Positions 1 through 13,585 of a stretch of DNA of 64,000 nt are shown here, piece by piece (position 1 is the first letter of the stretch; each line of letters begins with the position of its first letter). A program made the translations under genes and the position numbers. Below the pieces are notes generated by a model. The model made no database searches, was not told the origin of the DNA, and saw only the letters and a list, made by a program, of their open reading frames with translations. The stretch comes from Paratinospora sagittata (taxonomy: Eukaryota; Streptophyta; Magnoliopsida; Ranunculales; Menispermaceae). The stretch is taken from the NCBI GenBank assembly GCA_035771175.1, contig CM069605.1, positions 22,398,288 through 22,462,287 of the forward strand, in the 5' to 3' direction.

Positions 1-4
1 TTTT

Positions 5-1147
5 CGAGCTTGATCTTTTGTAGACTTCGAAAGCTATTGTTTGACGTGTTCTTGATGCAATACAGGTGGTGTGTTCGTTTTTGATGTATTTTCTTACCGA
101 GACCACTTCATATACTTATAGTTTAAAACAATGGATAGCCTCTACAAATCTAAGCACAAAAGGAATAAAATGAAGAACTTGCTGAACAATGACGTTATCA
201 TCAAGACAGATTGCAATTTTGATTCAATTCGAGGCTTCTTCCCTTGGAAAACTCTTTGGAAAGCTCAATCTAACTTGCAAAAATAATGTGTGTTGTATTT
301 TTGAAAATCAGAGAATAAGTTATAAAATTAGAAGTTGCAGGTTAAAGAGCAAGAGAGTACAAAATGATTTGAATTCAAAACATTGTTCAATCTAAAGTTG
401 TTTTGGGCGTGCGAGACAATGGGGAATCATCTAGGTGTTAGTAGAAAATATTTCAATAAAGATGACCTTGCAAAACTGTGTAAGGAATAGAAAAATCGAG
501 CAAGCATAAGTGTCCAGATTTTTCTCGTCAGAAATATCAGATTTTTGTCTCAGACGTGGATAGCGCTATTGGGTTGTGTATCATGTCCTCTTTTAGCAGG
601 CTATAGCAGGTCGATATACACAAACCCGTGAGCTCGAGTTTTTCAAACTTTCCGATAGCGTGTTATCAAGGCCTATAGTGCGGTATTGCCCATCTCACTA
701 AAAACGAAAAGATCACTGCAACAGCTTTATAACGAGTTATCAAAGGGGATAGCGCGCTATAGATAATTTTCCAGAAAAACATATGTTTTATTATAGAACC
801 CTATCAGGGTGCTATCAACACTGATAGTGCGCTAGTGCCTTCTGGAAAATTTTGGCCAATTGCTGGATAGCCTTATTTTTGAAAAATTAATATTTTGACA
901 CTTAAGAACCATTCCATTGACACAAAACATATTGATATAAGATTAATAATTTTTAAATAATTCGAATCTCATTGAAATTTTGATTAAAAACCTTTCGAGC
1001 ATCAGTTTTTCAAAATGAAATACTATATCGAAGTGATTTTGAAGACTTTGCAATTTTCAGAGTTTTAGTGCTGAGATTGATCGAGATTTTACCCTACACA
1101 CCAAAGATCAAACTAATGCATTAGACATGAGATATGTCATCGTTCTT
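5..1147 (+). repeat. satellite unit 1 (1143 bp)
   Basis: Bases 1-4 are the tail of a preceding unit. It is alpha-like in its second half (CGAGCATCAG). The short plus-strand frame is closed by TAG at 119. A 2-bp loss near 561-570 shortens the first dyad motif to GATAGCGCTATT. The stretch AGAATAAGTTATAAAA near 312 is short relative to other units. It pairs with unit 3 as the first half of a two-unit repeat. Confidence 0.96.
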
Positions 1148-2294
1148 CGAGCTTGATCTTTTGTAGACTTCGAAAGCTATTGTTTGATGTGTTCTTGATG
1201 CAATACAGGTGATGTGTTCGTTTTTGATGTGTTATCTTTCCGAGACCACTTCATATACTTACAATTTAAAACAAAGGATAGCCTCTGCAAATCTTAGCAC
1301 AAAAGGAATAAAATGAAGAAGTTGCTGAACAATGACGTTATCATCAAGACAGATTGCAATTTTGATTCAATTCGAGGCTTCTTCCCTTGGAAAACTCTTT
1401 GGAAAGCTCAATCTAACTTGCAAAAATAATGTGTGTTGTATTTTTGAAAATCAGAGAATAAGTGTTGTATAAAATTAGAAGTTGCAGGTTAAAGAGCAAG
1501 AGAGTACAAAATGATTTGAATTCAAAGCATTGTTCAATCTAAAGTTGTTTTGGGCGTGCGAGACAATGGGAATCATCTAGGTGTTAGTAGAAAATATTTC
1601 AATAAAGATAACCTTGCAAAACTGTGTAAGGAATAGAAAAATCGAGCAAGCAGAAGTGTCCAGATTTTTCTCCTTAGAAATATCAGATTTTTGTCTCAGC
1701 CGTGGATAGCGTGCTATTGGGTTGTGTATCACGTTCTCTTTTAGCAGGCTAAAGCAGGTCGATATACACAAACCCGTGAGCTCGAGTTTTTCAGACTTTT
1801 CGATAGTGTGTTATCAAGGCCTATAGTGCGCTCTCGCCCATCTCACTAGAAATGGAAAGATCACTGCAAGAGCTTTTTAGCGAGTTATCAAAGGGGATAG
1901 CGCGCTATAGATAATTTTCCAGAAAAACGTATGTTGTATTATAGAACCCTATCAGCGTCCTATCAACACTAATAGTGCGATAGTGCCTTCTAAAATATTT
2001 TGGCCAACTGCTGGATAGCCTTATTTTTGAAAAATTAATATTTTGACACTTAAGAACCATTCCATTGACACAAAACATATTGATATAAGATTAATAATTT
2101 TTAAATCATTCAAATCTCATTGAAATTATGATTAAAACCTTTTGAAAAACATTTTTTCGAAATGAAATACTATATCGAAGTGATTTTGAAGACTTTGTAA
2201 TATTCAGAGTTTTAGTGCTGAGATTGATCGAGATTTTACCCAGCACACCAAATATCATACTAATGCATTAGACATGAGATATGTCTTCGTTTTT
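1148..2294 (+). repeat. satellite unit 2 (1147 bp)
   Basis: The second half is beta type (GAAAAACAT). It shares a TAG at 1295 (AAATCTTAGCAC) with units 3 and 4, which closes the short plus-strand frame. It pairs with unit 4. Confidence 0.96.
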
Positions 2295-3443
2295 CGAGCT
2301 TGATCTTTTGTAGACTTCGAAAGCTATTGTTTGATGTGTTCTTGATGCAATACAGGTGGTGTGTTCATTTTTGATGTATTTTCTTACCGAGACCACTTCA
2401 TATACTTACAGTTTAAAACAAAGGATAGCCTCTGCAAATCTTAGCACAAATGGAATAAAATGAAGAACTTGCTGAACAATGACGTTATCATCAAGACAGA
2501 TTGCAATTTTGATTCAATTCGAGGCTTCTTCTCTTGGAAAATTCTTTGGAAAGCTCAATCTAATTTGCAAAAATCATGTGTGTTGTATTTTTGAAAATCA
2601 GAGAATGAGTGTTTTATAAAATTAGAAGTTGCAGGTTAAAGTGCAAGAGAGTACAAAATGATTTGAATTCAAAACATTGTTCAATCTAAAGTTGTTTTGG
2701 GCGTGCGAGACAATGGGGAATCATCTAGGTGTTAGTAGAAAATATTTCAATAAAGATGACCTTGCAAAACTGTGTAAGGAATAGAAAAATCGAGCAAGCA
2801 TAAGTGTCCAGATTTTTCTCGTCAGAAATATCACATTTTTGTCTCAGACGTGGATAGCGCGCTATTGGGTTGTGTATCATGTCCTCTTTTAGCAGGCTAT
2901 AGCAGGTCGATATACACAAACCCGTGAGCTCGAGTTTTTCAAACTTTCCGATAGCGTGTTATCAAGGCCTATAGCGCGCTATGGCCCATCTCACTAAAAA
3001 TGGAAAGATCACTGCAACAGCTTTATAACGAGTTACCAAAGGGGATAGCGCGCTATAGTTAATTTTCCAGAAAAACATTTGTTTTATTATAGAACCCTAT
3101 CAGGGTGCTATCAACACTGATAGTGCGCTAGTGCCTTCTGGAAAATTTTGGCCAATTGCTGGATAGCCTTATTTTTGAAAAATTAATATTTTGACACTTA
3201 AGAACCATTCCATTGACACAAAACATATTGATATAAGATTAATAATTTTTAAATTATTCGAATCTCATTGAAATTATGATTAAAAACCTTTCGAGCATCA
3301 TTTTTTCAAAATGAAATACTATATCGAAGTGATTTTGAAGACTTTGCAATTTTCAGAGTTTTAGTGCTGAGATTGATCGAGATTTTACCCTACGCACCAA
3401 AGATCAAACTAATGAATTAGACATGAGATATGTCATCGTTCTT
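2295..3443 (+). repeat. satellite unit 3 (1149 bp)
   Basis: A sister of unit 1 (same TGTATTTTCTTACC and CTCGTCAGAAATATC). It carries the TAG at 2442 and, near 2970, the most symmetrical dyad, ATAGCGCGCTAT. The variant GGTTAAAGTGCAAG is shared only with unit 4. Confidence 0.96.
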
Positions 3444-4405
3444 CGAGCTTGATCTTTTGTAGACTTCGAGAGCTATTGTTTGATGTGTTCTTGATGCAAT
3501 ACAGGTGATGTGTTCGTTTTTGATGTGTTATCTTTCCGAGACCACTTCATATACTTACAGTTTAAAACAAAGGATAGCCTCTGCAAATCTTAGCACAAAT
3601 GGAATAAAATGAAGAACTTGCTGAACAATGACGTTATCATCAAGACAGATTGCAATTTTGATTCAATTCGAGGCTTCTTCTCTTGGAAAATTCTTTGGAA
3701 AGCTCAATCTAACTTGCAAAAATCATGTGTGTTGTATTTTTGAAAATCAGAGAATGAGTGTTTTATAAAATTAGAAGTTGCAGGTTAAAGTGCAAGAGAG
3801 TACAAAATGATTTGAATTCAAAACATTGTTCAATCTAAAGTTGTTTTGGGCGTGCGAGACAATGGGGAATCATCTTACACAAACCCGTGAGCTCGAGTTT
3901 TTCAGACTTTCCGATAGTGTGTTATCAAGGCCTATAGTGCGCTATCGCCCATCTCACTAGAAATGGAAAGATCACTGCAAGAGCTTTATAGCGAGTTATC
4001 AAAGGGGATAGCGCGCTATAGATAATTTTCCAGAAAAACGTATGTTGTATTATAGAACCCTATCAGCGTCCAATCAACACTAATAGTGCGATAGTGCCTT
4101 CTGAAATATTTTGGCCAATTGATGGGTAGCCTTATTTTTGAAAAATTAATATTTTGACACTTAAGAACCATTCCATTGACACAAAACATATTGATATAAG
4201 ATTAATAATTTTTAAATAATTCGAATATCATTGAAATTATGATTAAAACCTTTCGAACATCATTTTTTCAAAATGAAATACTCTATCGAAGTGATTTTGA
4301 AGACTTTGCAATTTTTAGAGTTTTAGTGCTGAGATTGATCGAGATTTTACCCTACACACCAAAGATCAAACTAATGCATTAGACATGAGATATGTCATCG
4401 TTCTT
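3444..4405 (+). repeat. satellite unit 4, internally deleted (962 bp)
   Basis: It lacks 186 bp that correspond to 2727-2912 of unit 3. The junction is 3875/3876, where CATCT is joined directly to TACACAAAC. The missing segment holds the first two dyad motifs. The TAG at 3591 is shared with units 2 and 3. The second half switches to alpha (CGAACATCAT). Confidence 0.96.
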
Positions 4406-5553
4406 CGAGCTTGATCTTTGTAGACTTCGAAAGCTATTGTTTGATGTGTTCTTGATGCAATACAGGTGATGTGTTCGTTTTTTATGTGTTATCTTTCCGA
4501 GACCACTTCATATACTTACAGTTTAAAATAATTGATACCTTCTACAAATCTAAGCACAAAAGGAATAAAATGAAGAACTTGCTGAACAATGACGTTATCA
4601 TCAAGACAGATTGCAATTTTGATTCAATTCGAGGCTTCTTCTCATGGAAAACTCTTTGGAAAGCTCAATCTAACTTGCAAAAATCATGTGTGTTGTATTT
4701 TTGAAAATCAGAGAATGAGTGTTTTATAAAATTAGAAGTTGCAGGTTAAAGAGCAAGAGAGTACAAAATGATTTGAATTCAAAACATTGTTCAATCTAAA
4801 GTTGTTTTGGGCGTGCGAGACATTGAGAATCATCTAGGTGTTAGTAGAAAATATTTCAATAAAGATAACCTTGCAAAATTGTGTAAGGAATAGAAAAATC
4901 GAGCAAGCATAAGTGTCCAGATTTTTCTCGTTAGAAATATCAGATTTTTGTCTCAGACGTGGATAGCGTGCTATTGGGTTGTGTATCACGTTCTCTTTTA
5001 GCAGGCTATAGCAGGTCGATATACACAAACCCGTGAGCTCGAGTTTTTCAGACTTTCCGATAGTGTGTTATCAAGGCCTATAGTGCGCTATCGCCCATCT
5101 CACTAGAAATGGAAAGATCACTGCAAGAGCTTTATAGCGAGTTATCAAAGGGGATAGCGCGCTATAGATAATTTTCCAGAAAAACGTATGTTGTATTATA
5201 GAACCCTATCAGCGTCCAATCAACACTAATAGTGCGATAGTGCCTTCTGAAATATTTTGGCCAATTGCTGGATAGCCTTATTTTTGAAAAATTAATATTT
5301 TGACACTTAAGAACCATTCCATTGACACAAAACATATTGATATAAGATTAATAATTTTTAAATCATTCAAATCTCATTGAAATTATGATTAAAAAACCTT
5401 TCGAAAAACATTTTTTCAAAACGAAATACTGTATCGAAGTGATTTTGTAGACTTTGTAATCTTCAGAGTTTTAGTGCTGAGATTGATCGAGATTTTACCC
5501 AACACACCAAATATCAAACTAATGCATTAGACATGAGATATGTCATCGTTCTT
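4406..5553 (+). repeat. satellite unit 5 (1148 bp)
   Basis: The first unit with the 77-codon plus-strand frame intact (4471-4704). The 5' part is alpha-like (TTTTTTATGTGTTATC) and the 3' part is beta. Private variant: AATTGATACC near 4530. Confidence 0.97.
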
Positions 5554-6702
5554 CGAGCTTGATCTTTTGTAGACTTCGAAAGCTATTGTTTGATGTGTTC
5601 TTGATGCAATACAGGTGGTGTGTTCGTTTTTGATGTATTATCTTACCGAGACCACTTCATATACTTACAGTTTAAAACAATGGATAGCCTCTACAAATCT
5701 AAGCACAAAAGGAATAAAATGAAGAACTTGCTGAACAATGACGTTATCATCAAGACAGATTGCAATTTTGATTCAATTCGAGGCTTCTTCTCTTGGAAAA
5801 CTCTTTGGAATGCTCAATCTAACTTGCAAAAATCATGTGTGTTGTATTTTTGAAAATCAGAGAATGAGTGTTTTATAAAATTAGAAGCTGCAGGTTAAAG
5901 AGCAAGAGAGTACAAAATGATTTGAATTCAAAACATTGTTCAATCTAAAGTTGTTTTGGGCGTGCGAGACATTGAGAATCATCTAGGTGTTAGTAGAAAA
6001 TATTTCAATAAAGATAACCTTGCAAAACTGTGTAAGGAATAGAAAAATCGAGCAAGCATAAGTGTCCAGATTTTTCTCGTTAGAAATATCAGATTTTTGT
6101 CTCAGACGTGGATAGCGTGCTATTGGGTTGTGTATCACGTTCTCTTTTAGCAGGCTATAGCAGGTCGATATACACAAACCCGTGAGCTCGAGTTTTTCAG
6201 ACTTTCCGATAGTGTGTTATCAAGGCCTATAGTGCGCTATCGCCCATCTCACTAGAAATGGAAAGATCACTGCAAGAGCTTTATAGCGAGTTATCAAAGG
6301 GGATAGCGCGCTATAGATAATTTTCCAGAAAAACGTATGTTGTATTATAGAACCCTATCAGCGTCCAATCAACACTAATAGTGCGATAGTGCCTTCTGAA
6401 ATATTTTGGCCAATTGCTGGATAGCCTTATTTTTGAAAATTTAATATTTTGACACTTAAGAACCATTCCATTGACACAAAACATATTGATATAAGATTAA
6501 TAATTTTTAAATCATTCAAATCTCATTGAAATTATGATTAAAAAACCTTTCGAAAAACATTTTTTCAAAATGAAATACTGTATCGAAGTGATTTTGTAGA
6601 CTTTGTAATCTTCAGAGTTTTAGTGCTGAGATTGATCGAGATTTTACCCAACACACCAAATATCAAACTAATGCATTAGACATGAGATATGTCATCGTTC
6701 TT
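5554..6702 (+). repeat. satellite unit 6 (1149 bp)
   Basis: Beta in both halves. Private variant GAAGCTGCAGG near 5885. Nearly identical to unit 5 in its distal half. Confidence 0.97.
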
Positions 6703-7848
6703 CGAGCTTGATCTTTTGTAGACTTCGAAAGCTATTGTTTGATGTGTTCTTGATGCAATACAGGTGGTGTGTTCGTTTTTGATGTATTATCTTACCGAGA
6801 CCACTTCATATACTTACAGTTTAAAACAATGGATAGCCTCTACAAATCTAAGCACAAAAGGAATAAAATGAAGAACTTGCTGAACAATGACGTTATCATC
6901 AAGACAGATTGCAATTTTAATTCAATTCGAGGCTTCTTCTCTTGGAAAACTCTTTGGAATGCACAATCTAACTTGCAAAAATCATGTGTGTTGTATTTAT
7001 GAAAATCAGAGAATGAGTGTTTTATAAAATTAGAAGTTGCAGGTTAAAGAGCAAGAGAGTACAAAATGATTTGAATTCAAAACATTGTTCAATCTAAAGT
7101 TGTTTTGGGCGTGCGAGACATTGAGAATCATCTAGGTGTTAGTAGAAAATATTTGAATAAAGATAACCTTGCAAAATTGTGTAAGGAATAGAAAAATCGA
7201 GCAAGCATAAGTGTCCAGATTTTTCTCGTTAGAAATATCAGATTTTTGTCTCACACGTGGATAGCGTGCTATTGGGTTGTGTATCACGTTCTCTTTTAGC
7301 AGGCTATAGCAGGTCGATATAAACAAACCCGTGAGCTCGAGTTTTTCAGACTTTCCGATAGTGTGTTATCAAGGCCTATAGTGCGCTATCGCCCATCTCA
7401 CTAGAAATGGAAAGATCACTGCAAGAGCTTTATAGCGAGTTATCAAAGGGGATAGCGCGCTATAGATAATTTTCCAGAAAACGTATGTTGTATTATAGAA
7501 CCCTATCAGCGTCCAATCAACACTAATAGTGCGATAGTGCCTTCTGAAATATTTTGGCCAATTGATGGGTAGCCTTATTTTTGAAAAATTAATATTTTGA
7601 CACTTAAGAACCATTCCATTGACACAAAACATATTGATATAAGATTAATAATTTTTAAATAATTCGAATATCATTGAAATTATGATTAAAACCTTTCGAA
7701 CATCATTTTTTCAAAATGAAATACTCTATCGAAGTGATTTTGAAGACTTTGCAATTTTTAGAGTTTTAGTGCTGAGATTGATCGAGATTTTACCCTACAC
7801 ACCAAAGATCAAACTAATGAATTAGAAATGAGATATGTCATCGTTCTT
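6703..7848 (+). repeat. satellite unit 7 (1146 bp)
   Basis: Beta 5' half, alpha 3' half. One A is missing near 7478 (CCAGAAAACG), which fuses minus-strand frames into an 87-codon frame (7369-7632) seen in no other unit; it is a frameshift accident rather than a gene. GCACAATC near 6961 is shared with unit 19. Confidence 0.97.
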
Positions 7849-8994
7849 CGAGCTTGATCTTTGTAGACTTCGAAAGCTATTGTTTGATGTGTTCTTGATG
7901 CAATACAGGTGATGTGTTCGTTTTTTATGTGTTATCTTTCCGAGACCACTTCATATACTTACAGTTTAAAATAATTGATAGCCTCTACAAATCTAAGCAC
8001 AAAACGAATAAAATGAAGAACTTGCTGAACAATGACGTTATCATCAAGACAGATTGCAATTTTAATTCAATTCGAGGCTTCTTCTCTTGGAAAACTCTTT
8101 GGAATGCTCAATCTAACTTGCAAAAATCATGTGTGTTGTATTTATGAAAATCAGAGAATGAGTGTTTTATAAAATTAGAAGTTGCAGGTTAAAGAGCAAG
8201 AGAGTACAAAATGATTTGAATTCAAAACATTGTTCAATCTAAAGTTGTTTTGGGCGTGCGAGACATTGAGAATCATCTAGGTGTTAGTAGAAAATATTTC
8301 AATAAAGATAACCTTGCAAAATTGTGTAAGGAATAGAAAAATCGAGCAAGCATAAGTGTCCAGATTTTTCTCATTAGAAATATCAGATTTTTGTCTCAGA
8401 CGTGGATAGCGTGCTATCGGGTTGTGTATCATGTTCTCTTTTAGCAGGCTATAGCAGGTCGATATACACAAACCCGTGAGCTCGAGTTTTTCAGACTTTC
8501 CGATAGCTTGTTATCAAGGCCTATAGTGCGCTATCGTCCATCTCACTAGAAATGGAAAGATCTCTACAAGAGCTTTATAGCGAGTTACCAAAGGGGATAG
8601 AGCGCTATAGATTATTTTCCAGAAATACATATGTTTTATTATAGAACCCTATCAGCGTGCTATCAACACTAATAGTGCGCTAGTGCCTTCTGGAAAATTT
8701 TGGCCAATTGATGGGTAGCCTTATTTTTGAAAAATTAATATTTTGACACTTAAGAACCATTCCATTGACACAAAACATATTGATATAAGATTAATAATTT
8801 TTAAATAATTCGAATCTCATTGAAATTATGATTAAAACCTTTCGAACATCATTTTTTCAAAATGAAATACTCTATCAAAGTGATTTTGAAGACTTTGCAA
8901 TTTTTAGAGTTTTAGTGCTGAGATTGATCGAGATTTTACCCTACACACCAAAGATCAAACTAATGCATTAGACATGAGATATGTCATCGTTCTT
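7849..8994 (+). repeat. satellite unit 8 (1146 bp)
   Basis: Alpha throughout. Private variants include CAAAACGAAT near 8001, CTATCGTCCATC near 8530 and TATCAAAGTG near 8873. Confidence 0.97.
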
Positions 8995-10142
8995 CGAGCT
9001 TGATCTTTGTAGACTTCGAAAGCTATTGTTTGATGTGTTCTTGATGCAATACAGGTGATGTGTTCGTTTTTTATGTGTTATCTTACCGAGACCACTTCAT
9101 ATACTTACAGTTTAAAATAATGGATAGCCTCTACAAATCTAAGCACAAAAGGAATAAAATGAAGAACTTGCTGAACAATGACGTTATCATCAAGACAGAT
9201 TGCAATTTTGATTCAATTCGAGGCTTCTTCTCATGGAAAACTCTTTGGAAAGCTCAATCTAACTTGCAAAAATCATGTGTGTTGTATTTTTGAAAATCAG
9301 AGAATGAGTGTTTTATAAAATTAGAAGTTGCAGGTTAAAGAGCAAGAGAGTACAAAATGATTTGAATTCAAAACATTGTTCAATCTAAAGTTGTTTTGGG
9401 CGTGCGAGACATTGAGAATCATCTAGGTGTTAGTAGAAAATATTTCAATAAAGATAACCTTGCAAAATTGTGTAAGGAATAGAAAAATCGAGCAAGCATA
9501 AGTGTCCAGATTTTTCTCGTTAGAAATATCAGATTTTTGTCTCAGTCGTGGATTGCGTGCTATTGGGTTGTGTATCACGTTCTCTTTTAGCAGGCTATAG
9601 CAGGTCGATATACACAAACCCGTGAGCTCGAGTTTTTCAGACTTTCCGATAGTGTGTTATCAAGGCCTATAGTGCGCTATCGCCCATCTCACTAGAAATG
9701 GAAAGATCACTGCAAGAGCTTTATAGCGAGTTATCAAAGGGGATAGCGCGCTATAGATAATTTTCCAGAAAAACGTATGTTGCATTATAGAACCCTATCA
9801 GCGTCCAATCAACACTAATAGTGCAATAGTGCCTTCTGAAATATTTTGGCCAATTGCTGGATAGCCTTATTTTTGAAAAATTAATATTTTGACACTTAAG
9901 AACCATTCCATTGACACAAAACATATTGATATAAGATTAATAATTTTTAAATCATTCAAATCTCATTGAAATTATGATTAAAAAACCTTTCGAAAAACAT
10001 TTTTTCAAAATGAAATACTGTATCGAAGTGATTTTGTAGACTTTGTAATCTTCAGAGTTTTAGTGCTGAGATTGATCGAGATTTTACCCAACACACCCAA
10101 TATCAAACTAATGCATTAGACGTGAAATATGTCTTCGTTCTT
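8995..10142 (+). repeat. satellite unit 9 (1148 bp)
   Basis: Alpha 5' half, beta 3' half. Private variants: GTGGATTGCGTG near 9547, GTTGCATTATAG near 9779 and AGACGTGAAATATG near 10119. Confidence 0.97.
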
Positions 10143-11292
10143 CGAGCTTGATCTTTTGTAGACTTCGAAAGCTATTGTTTGATGTGTTCTTGATGCAATA
10201 CAGGTGGTGTGTTCGTTTTTGATGTATTATCTTACCGAGACCACTTCATATACTTACAGTTTAAATCAATGGATAGCCTCTACAAATCTAAGCACAAAAG
10301 GAATAAAATGAAGAACTTGCTGAACAATGACGTTATCATCAAGACAGATTGCAATTTTGATTCAATTCGAGGCTTCTTCTCTTGGAAAACTCTTTGGAAA
10401 TTCTCAATCTAACTTGCAAAAATCATGTGTGTTGTATTTTTGAAAATCAGAGAATGAGTGTTTTATAAAATTAGAAGTTGCAGGTTAAAGAGCAAGAGAG
10501 TACAAAATGATTTGAATTCAAAACATTGTTCAATCTAAAGTTGTTTTGGGCGTGCGAGACATTGAGAATCATCTAGGTGTTAGTAGAAAATATTTCAATA
10601 AAGATAACCTTGCAAAACTGTGTAAGGAATAGAAAAATCGAGCAAGCATAAGTGTCCAGATTTTTCTCGTTAGAAATATCAGATTTTTGTCTCAGACGTG
10701 GATAGCGTGCTTTTGGGTTGTGTATCACGTTCTCTTTTAGCAGGCTATAACTGGTCGATATACACAAACCCGTGAGCTCGAGTTTTTCAGACTTTCCGAT
10801 AGTGTGTTATCAAGGCCTATAGTGCGCTATCGCCCATCTCACTAGAAATGGAAAGATCACTGCAAGAGCTTTATAGCGAGTTATCAAAGGGGATAGCGCG
10901 CTATAGATAATTTTCCAGAAAAACGTATGTTGTATTATAGAACCCTATCAGCGTCCAATCAACACTAATAGTGCGATAGTGCCTTCTGAAATATTTTGGC
11001 CAATTGCTGGATAGCCTTATTTTTGAAAATTTAATATTTTGACACTTAAGAACCATTCCATTGACACAAAACATATTGATATAAGATTAATAATTTTTAA
11101 ATCATTCAAATCTCATTGAAATTATGATTAAAAAACCTTTCGAAAAACATTTTTTCAAAATGAAATACTGTATCGAAGTGATTTTGTAGACTTTGTAATC
11201 TTCAGAGTTTTGGTGCTGAGATTGATCGAGATTTTACCCAACACACCAAATATCAAACTAATGCATTAGACATGAGATATGTCATCGTTCTT
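10143..11292 (+). repeat. satellite unit 10 (1150 bp)
   Basis: Beta. A one-base insertion near 10400 (GGAAATTCTC) shifts the short plus-strand frame, cutting it to 67 codons. Other private variants: GTGCTTTTGGG near 10707 and GGCTATAACTGG near 10743. Confidence 0.97.
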
Positions 11293-12438
11293 CGAGCTTG
11301 ATCTTTTGTAGACTTCGAAAGCTATTGTTTGATGTGTTCTTGATGCAATACAGGTGGTGTGTTCGTTTTTGATGTATTATCTTACCGAGACCACTTCATA
11401 TACTTACAGTTTAAAACAATGGATAGCCTCTACAAATCTAAGCACAAAAGGAATAAAATGAAGAACTTGCTGAACAATGACGTTATCATCAAGACAGATT
11501 GCAATTTTAATTCAATTCGAGGCTTCTTCTCTTGGAAAACTCTTTGGAATGCTCAATCTAACTTGCAAAAATCATGTGTGTTGTATTTATGAAAATCAGA
11601 GAATGAGTGTTTTATAAAATTAGAAGTTGCAGGTTAAAGAGCAAGAGAGTACAAAATGATTTGAATTCAAAACATTTTTCAATCTAAAGTTGTTTTGGGC
11701 GTGCGAGACAATGGGAATCATCTAGATGTTAGTAGAAAATATTTCAATAAAGATAAATGGCAAAACTGTGTAAGGAATAGAAAAATCGAACAAGCATAAG
11801 TGTCCAAATTTTTCTCGTTAGAAATATCAGATTTTTGTCTCAGACGTGGAAAGCGTGCTATCGGGTTGTGTATCATGTTCTCTTTTAGCAGGCTATAGCA
11901 GGTCGATATACACAAACCCGTGAGCTCGAGTTTTTCAGACTTTCCGATAGCTTGTTATCAAGGCCTATAGTGCGCTATCGCCCATCTCACTAGAAATGGA
12001 AAGATCTCTACAAGAGCTTTATAGCGAGTTACCAAAGGGGATAGAGCGCTATAGATTATTTTCCAGAAATACATATGTTTTATTATAGAACCCTATCAGC
12101 GTGCTATCAACACTAATAGTGCGCTAGTGCCTTCTGGAAAATTTTGGCCAATTGATGGGTAGCCTTATTTTTGAAAAATTAATATTTTGATACTTAAGAA
12201 CCATTCCATTGACACAAAACATATTGATATAAGATTAATAATTTTTAAATAATTCGAATCTCATTGAAATTATGATTAAAACCTTTCGAACATCATTTTT
12301 TCAAAATGAAATACTCTATCGAAGTGATTTTGAAGACTTTGCAATTTTTAGAGTTTTAGTGCTGAGATTGATCGAGATTTTACCCTACACACCAATGATC
12401 AAACTAATGCATTAGACATGAGATATGTCATCGTTCTT
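11293..12438 (+). repeat. satellite unit 11 (1146 bp)
   Basis: Beta up to about 11420, then a subtype marked by GATAAATGGCAAAAC and an alpha tail. GTGGAAAGCG (about 11847), TTTGATACTTAAG (about 12187) and ACCAATGATC are shared only with unit 14, which identifies it as the first member of the 3438-bp duplication. Confidence 0.97.
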
Positions 12439-13585
12439 CGAGCTTGATCTTTGTAGACTTCGAAAGCTATTGTTTGATGTGTTCTTGATGCAATACAGGT
12501 GATGTGTTCGTTTTTTATGTGTTATCTTTCCGAGACCACTTCATATACTTACAGTTTAAAATAATGGATAGCCTCTACAAATCTAAGCACAAAAGGAATA
12601 AAATGAAGAACTTGCTGAACAATGACGTTATCATCAAGACAGATTGCAATTTTGATTCAATTCGAGGCTTCTTCTCATGGAAAACTCTTTGGAAAGCTCA
12701 ATCTAACTTGCAAAAATCATGTGTGTTGTATTTTTGAAAATCAGAGAATGAGTGTTTTATAAATTAGAAGTTGCAGGTTAAAGAGCAAGAGTGTACAAAA
12801 TGATTTGAATTCAAAACATTGTTCAATCTAAAGTTGTTTTGGGCGTGCGAGACATTGAGAATCATCTAGGTGTTAGTAGAAAATATTTCAATAAAGATAA
12901 CCTTGCAAAACTGTGTAAGGAATAGAAAAATCGAGCAAGCATAAGCGTCCAGATTTTTCTCGTTAGAAATATCAGATTTTTGTCTCAGACGTGGATAGCG
13001 TGCTATTGGGTTGTGTATCACGTTCTCTTTTAGCAGGCTATAGCAGGTCGATATACACAAACCCGTGAGCTCGAGTTTTTCAGACTTTCCGATAGTGTGT
13101 TATCAAGGCCTATAGTGCGCTATCGCCCATCTCACTAGAAATGGAAAGATCACTGCAAGAGCTTTATAGCGAGTTATCAAAGGGGATAGCGCGCTATAGA
13201 TAATTTTCCAGAAAAACGTATGTTGTATTATAGAACCCTATCAGCGTCCAATCAACACTAATAGTGCGATAGTGCCTTCTGAAATATTTTGGCCAATTGC
13301 TGGATAGCCTTATTTTTGAAAAATTAATATTTTGACACTTAAGAACCATTCCATTGACACAAAACATATTGATATAAGATTAATAATTTTTAAATCATTC
13401 AAATCTCATTGAAATTATGATTAAAAAACCTTTCGAAAAACATTTTTTCAAAATGAAATACTGTATCGAAGTGATTTTGTAGACTTTGTAATCTTCAGAG
13501 TTTTAGTGCTGAGATTGATCGAGATTTTACCCAACACACCAAATATCAAACTAATGCATTAGACATGAGATATGTCATCGTTCTT
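12439..13585 (+). repeat. satellite unit 12 (1147 bp)
   Basis: Alpha 5' half, beta 3' half. It shares with unit 15 a one-base loss (TTATAAATTAGAAG), GAGTGTACAAAATG and AAGCGTCC. Confidence 0.97.

Larger units (their letters stand above)
5..4405 (+). repeat. two-unit higher-order repeat (units 1-2 / 3-4)
   Basis: Units 1 and 3 share TGTATTTTCTTACC, CTCGTCAGAAATATC and CGAGCATCA. Units 2 and 4 share TGTTATCTTTCCG and the AAACGTATGTTGTATT form of the distal half. Lengths differ through small indels and the unit-4 deletion, so this repeat is older than those in the core. Confidence 0.8.

Noticed and set aside
4834..5028. Recurrent minus-strand frame of 64-65 codons (this and equivalent positions in many units)
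   Set aside because: It begins with TTG, is destroyed by single changes or deletion in several units, is reshaped by the GATAAATGG variant, and has no recognisable domain. It is repeated only because the satellite is.
7369..7632. 87-codon minus-strand frame, the longest in the window
   Set aside because: It exists only because one A is missing near 7478 in unit 7.
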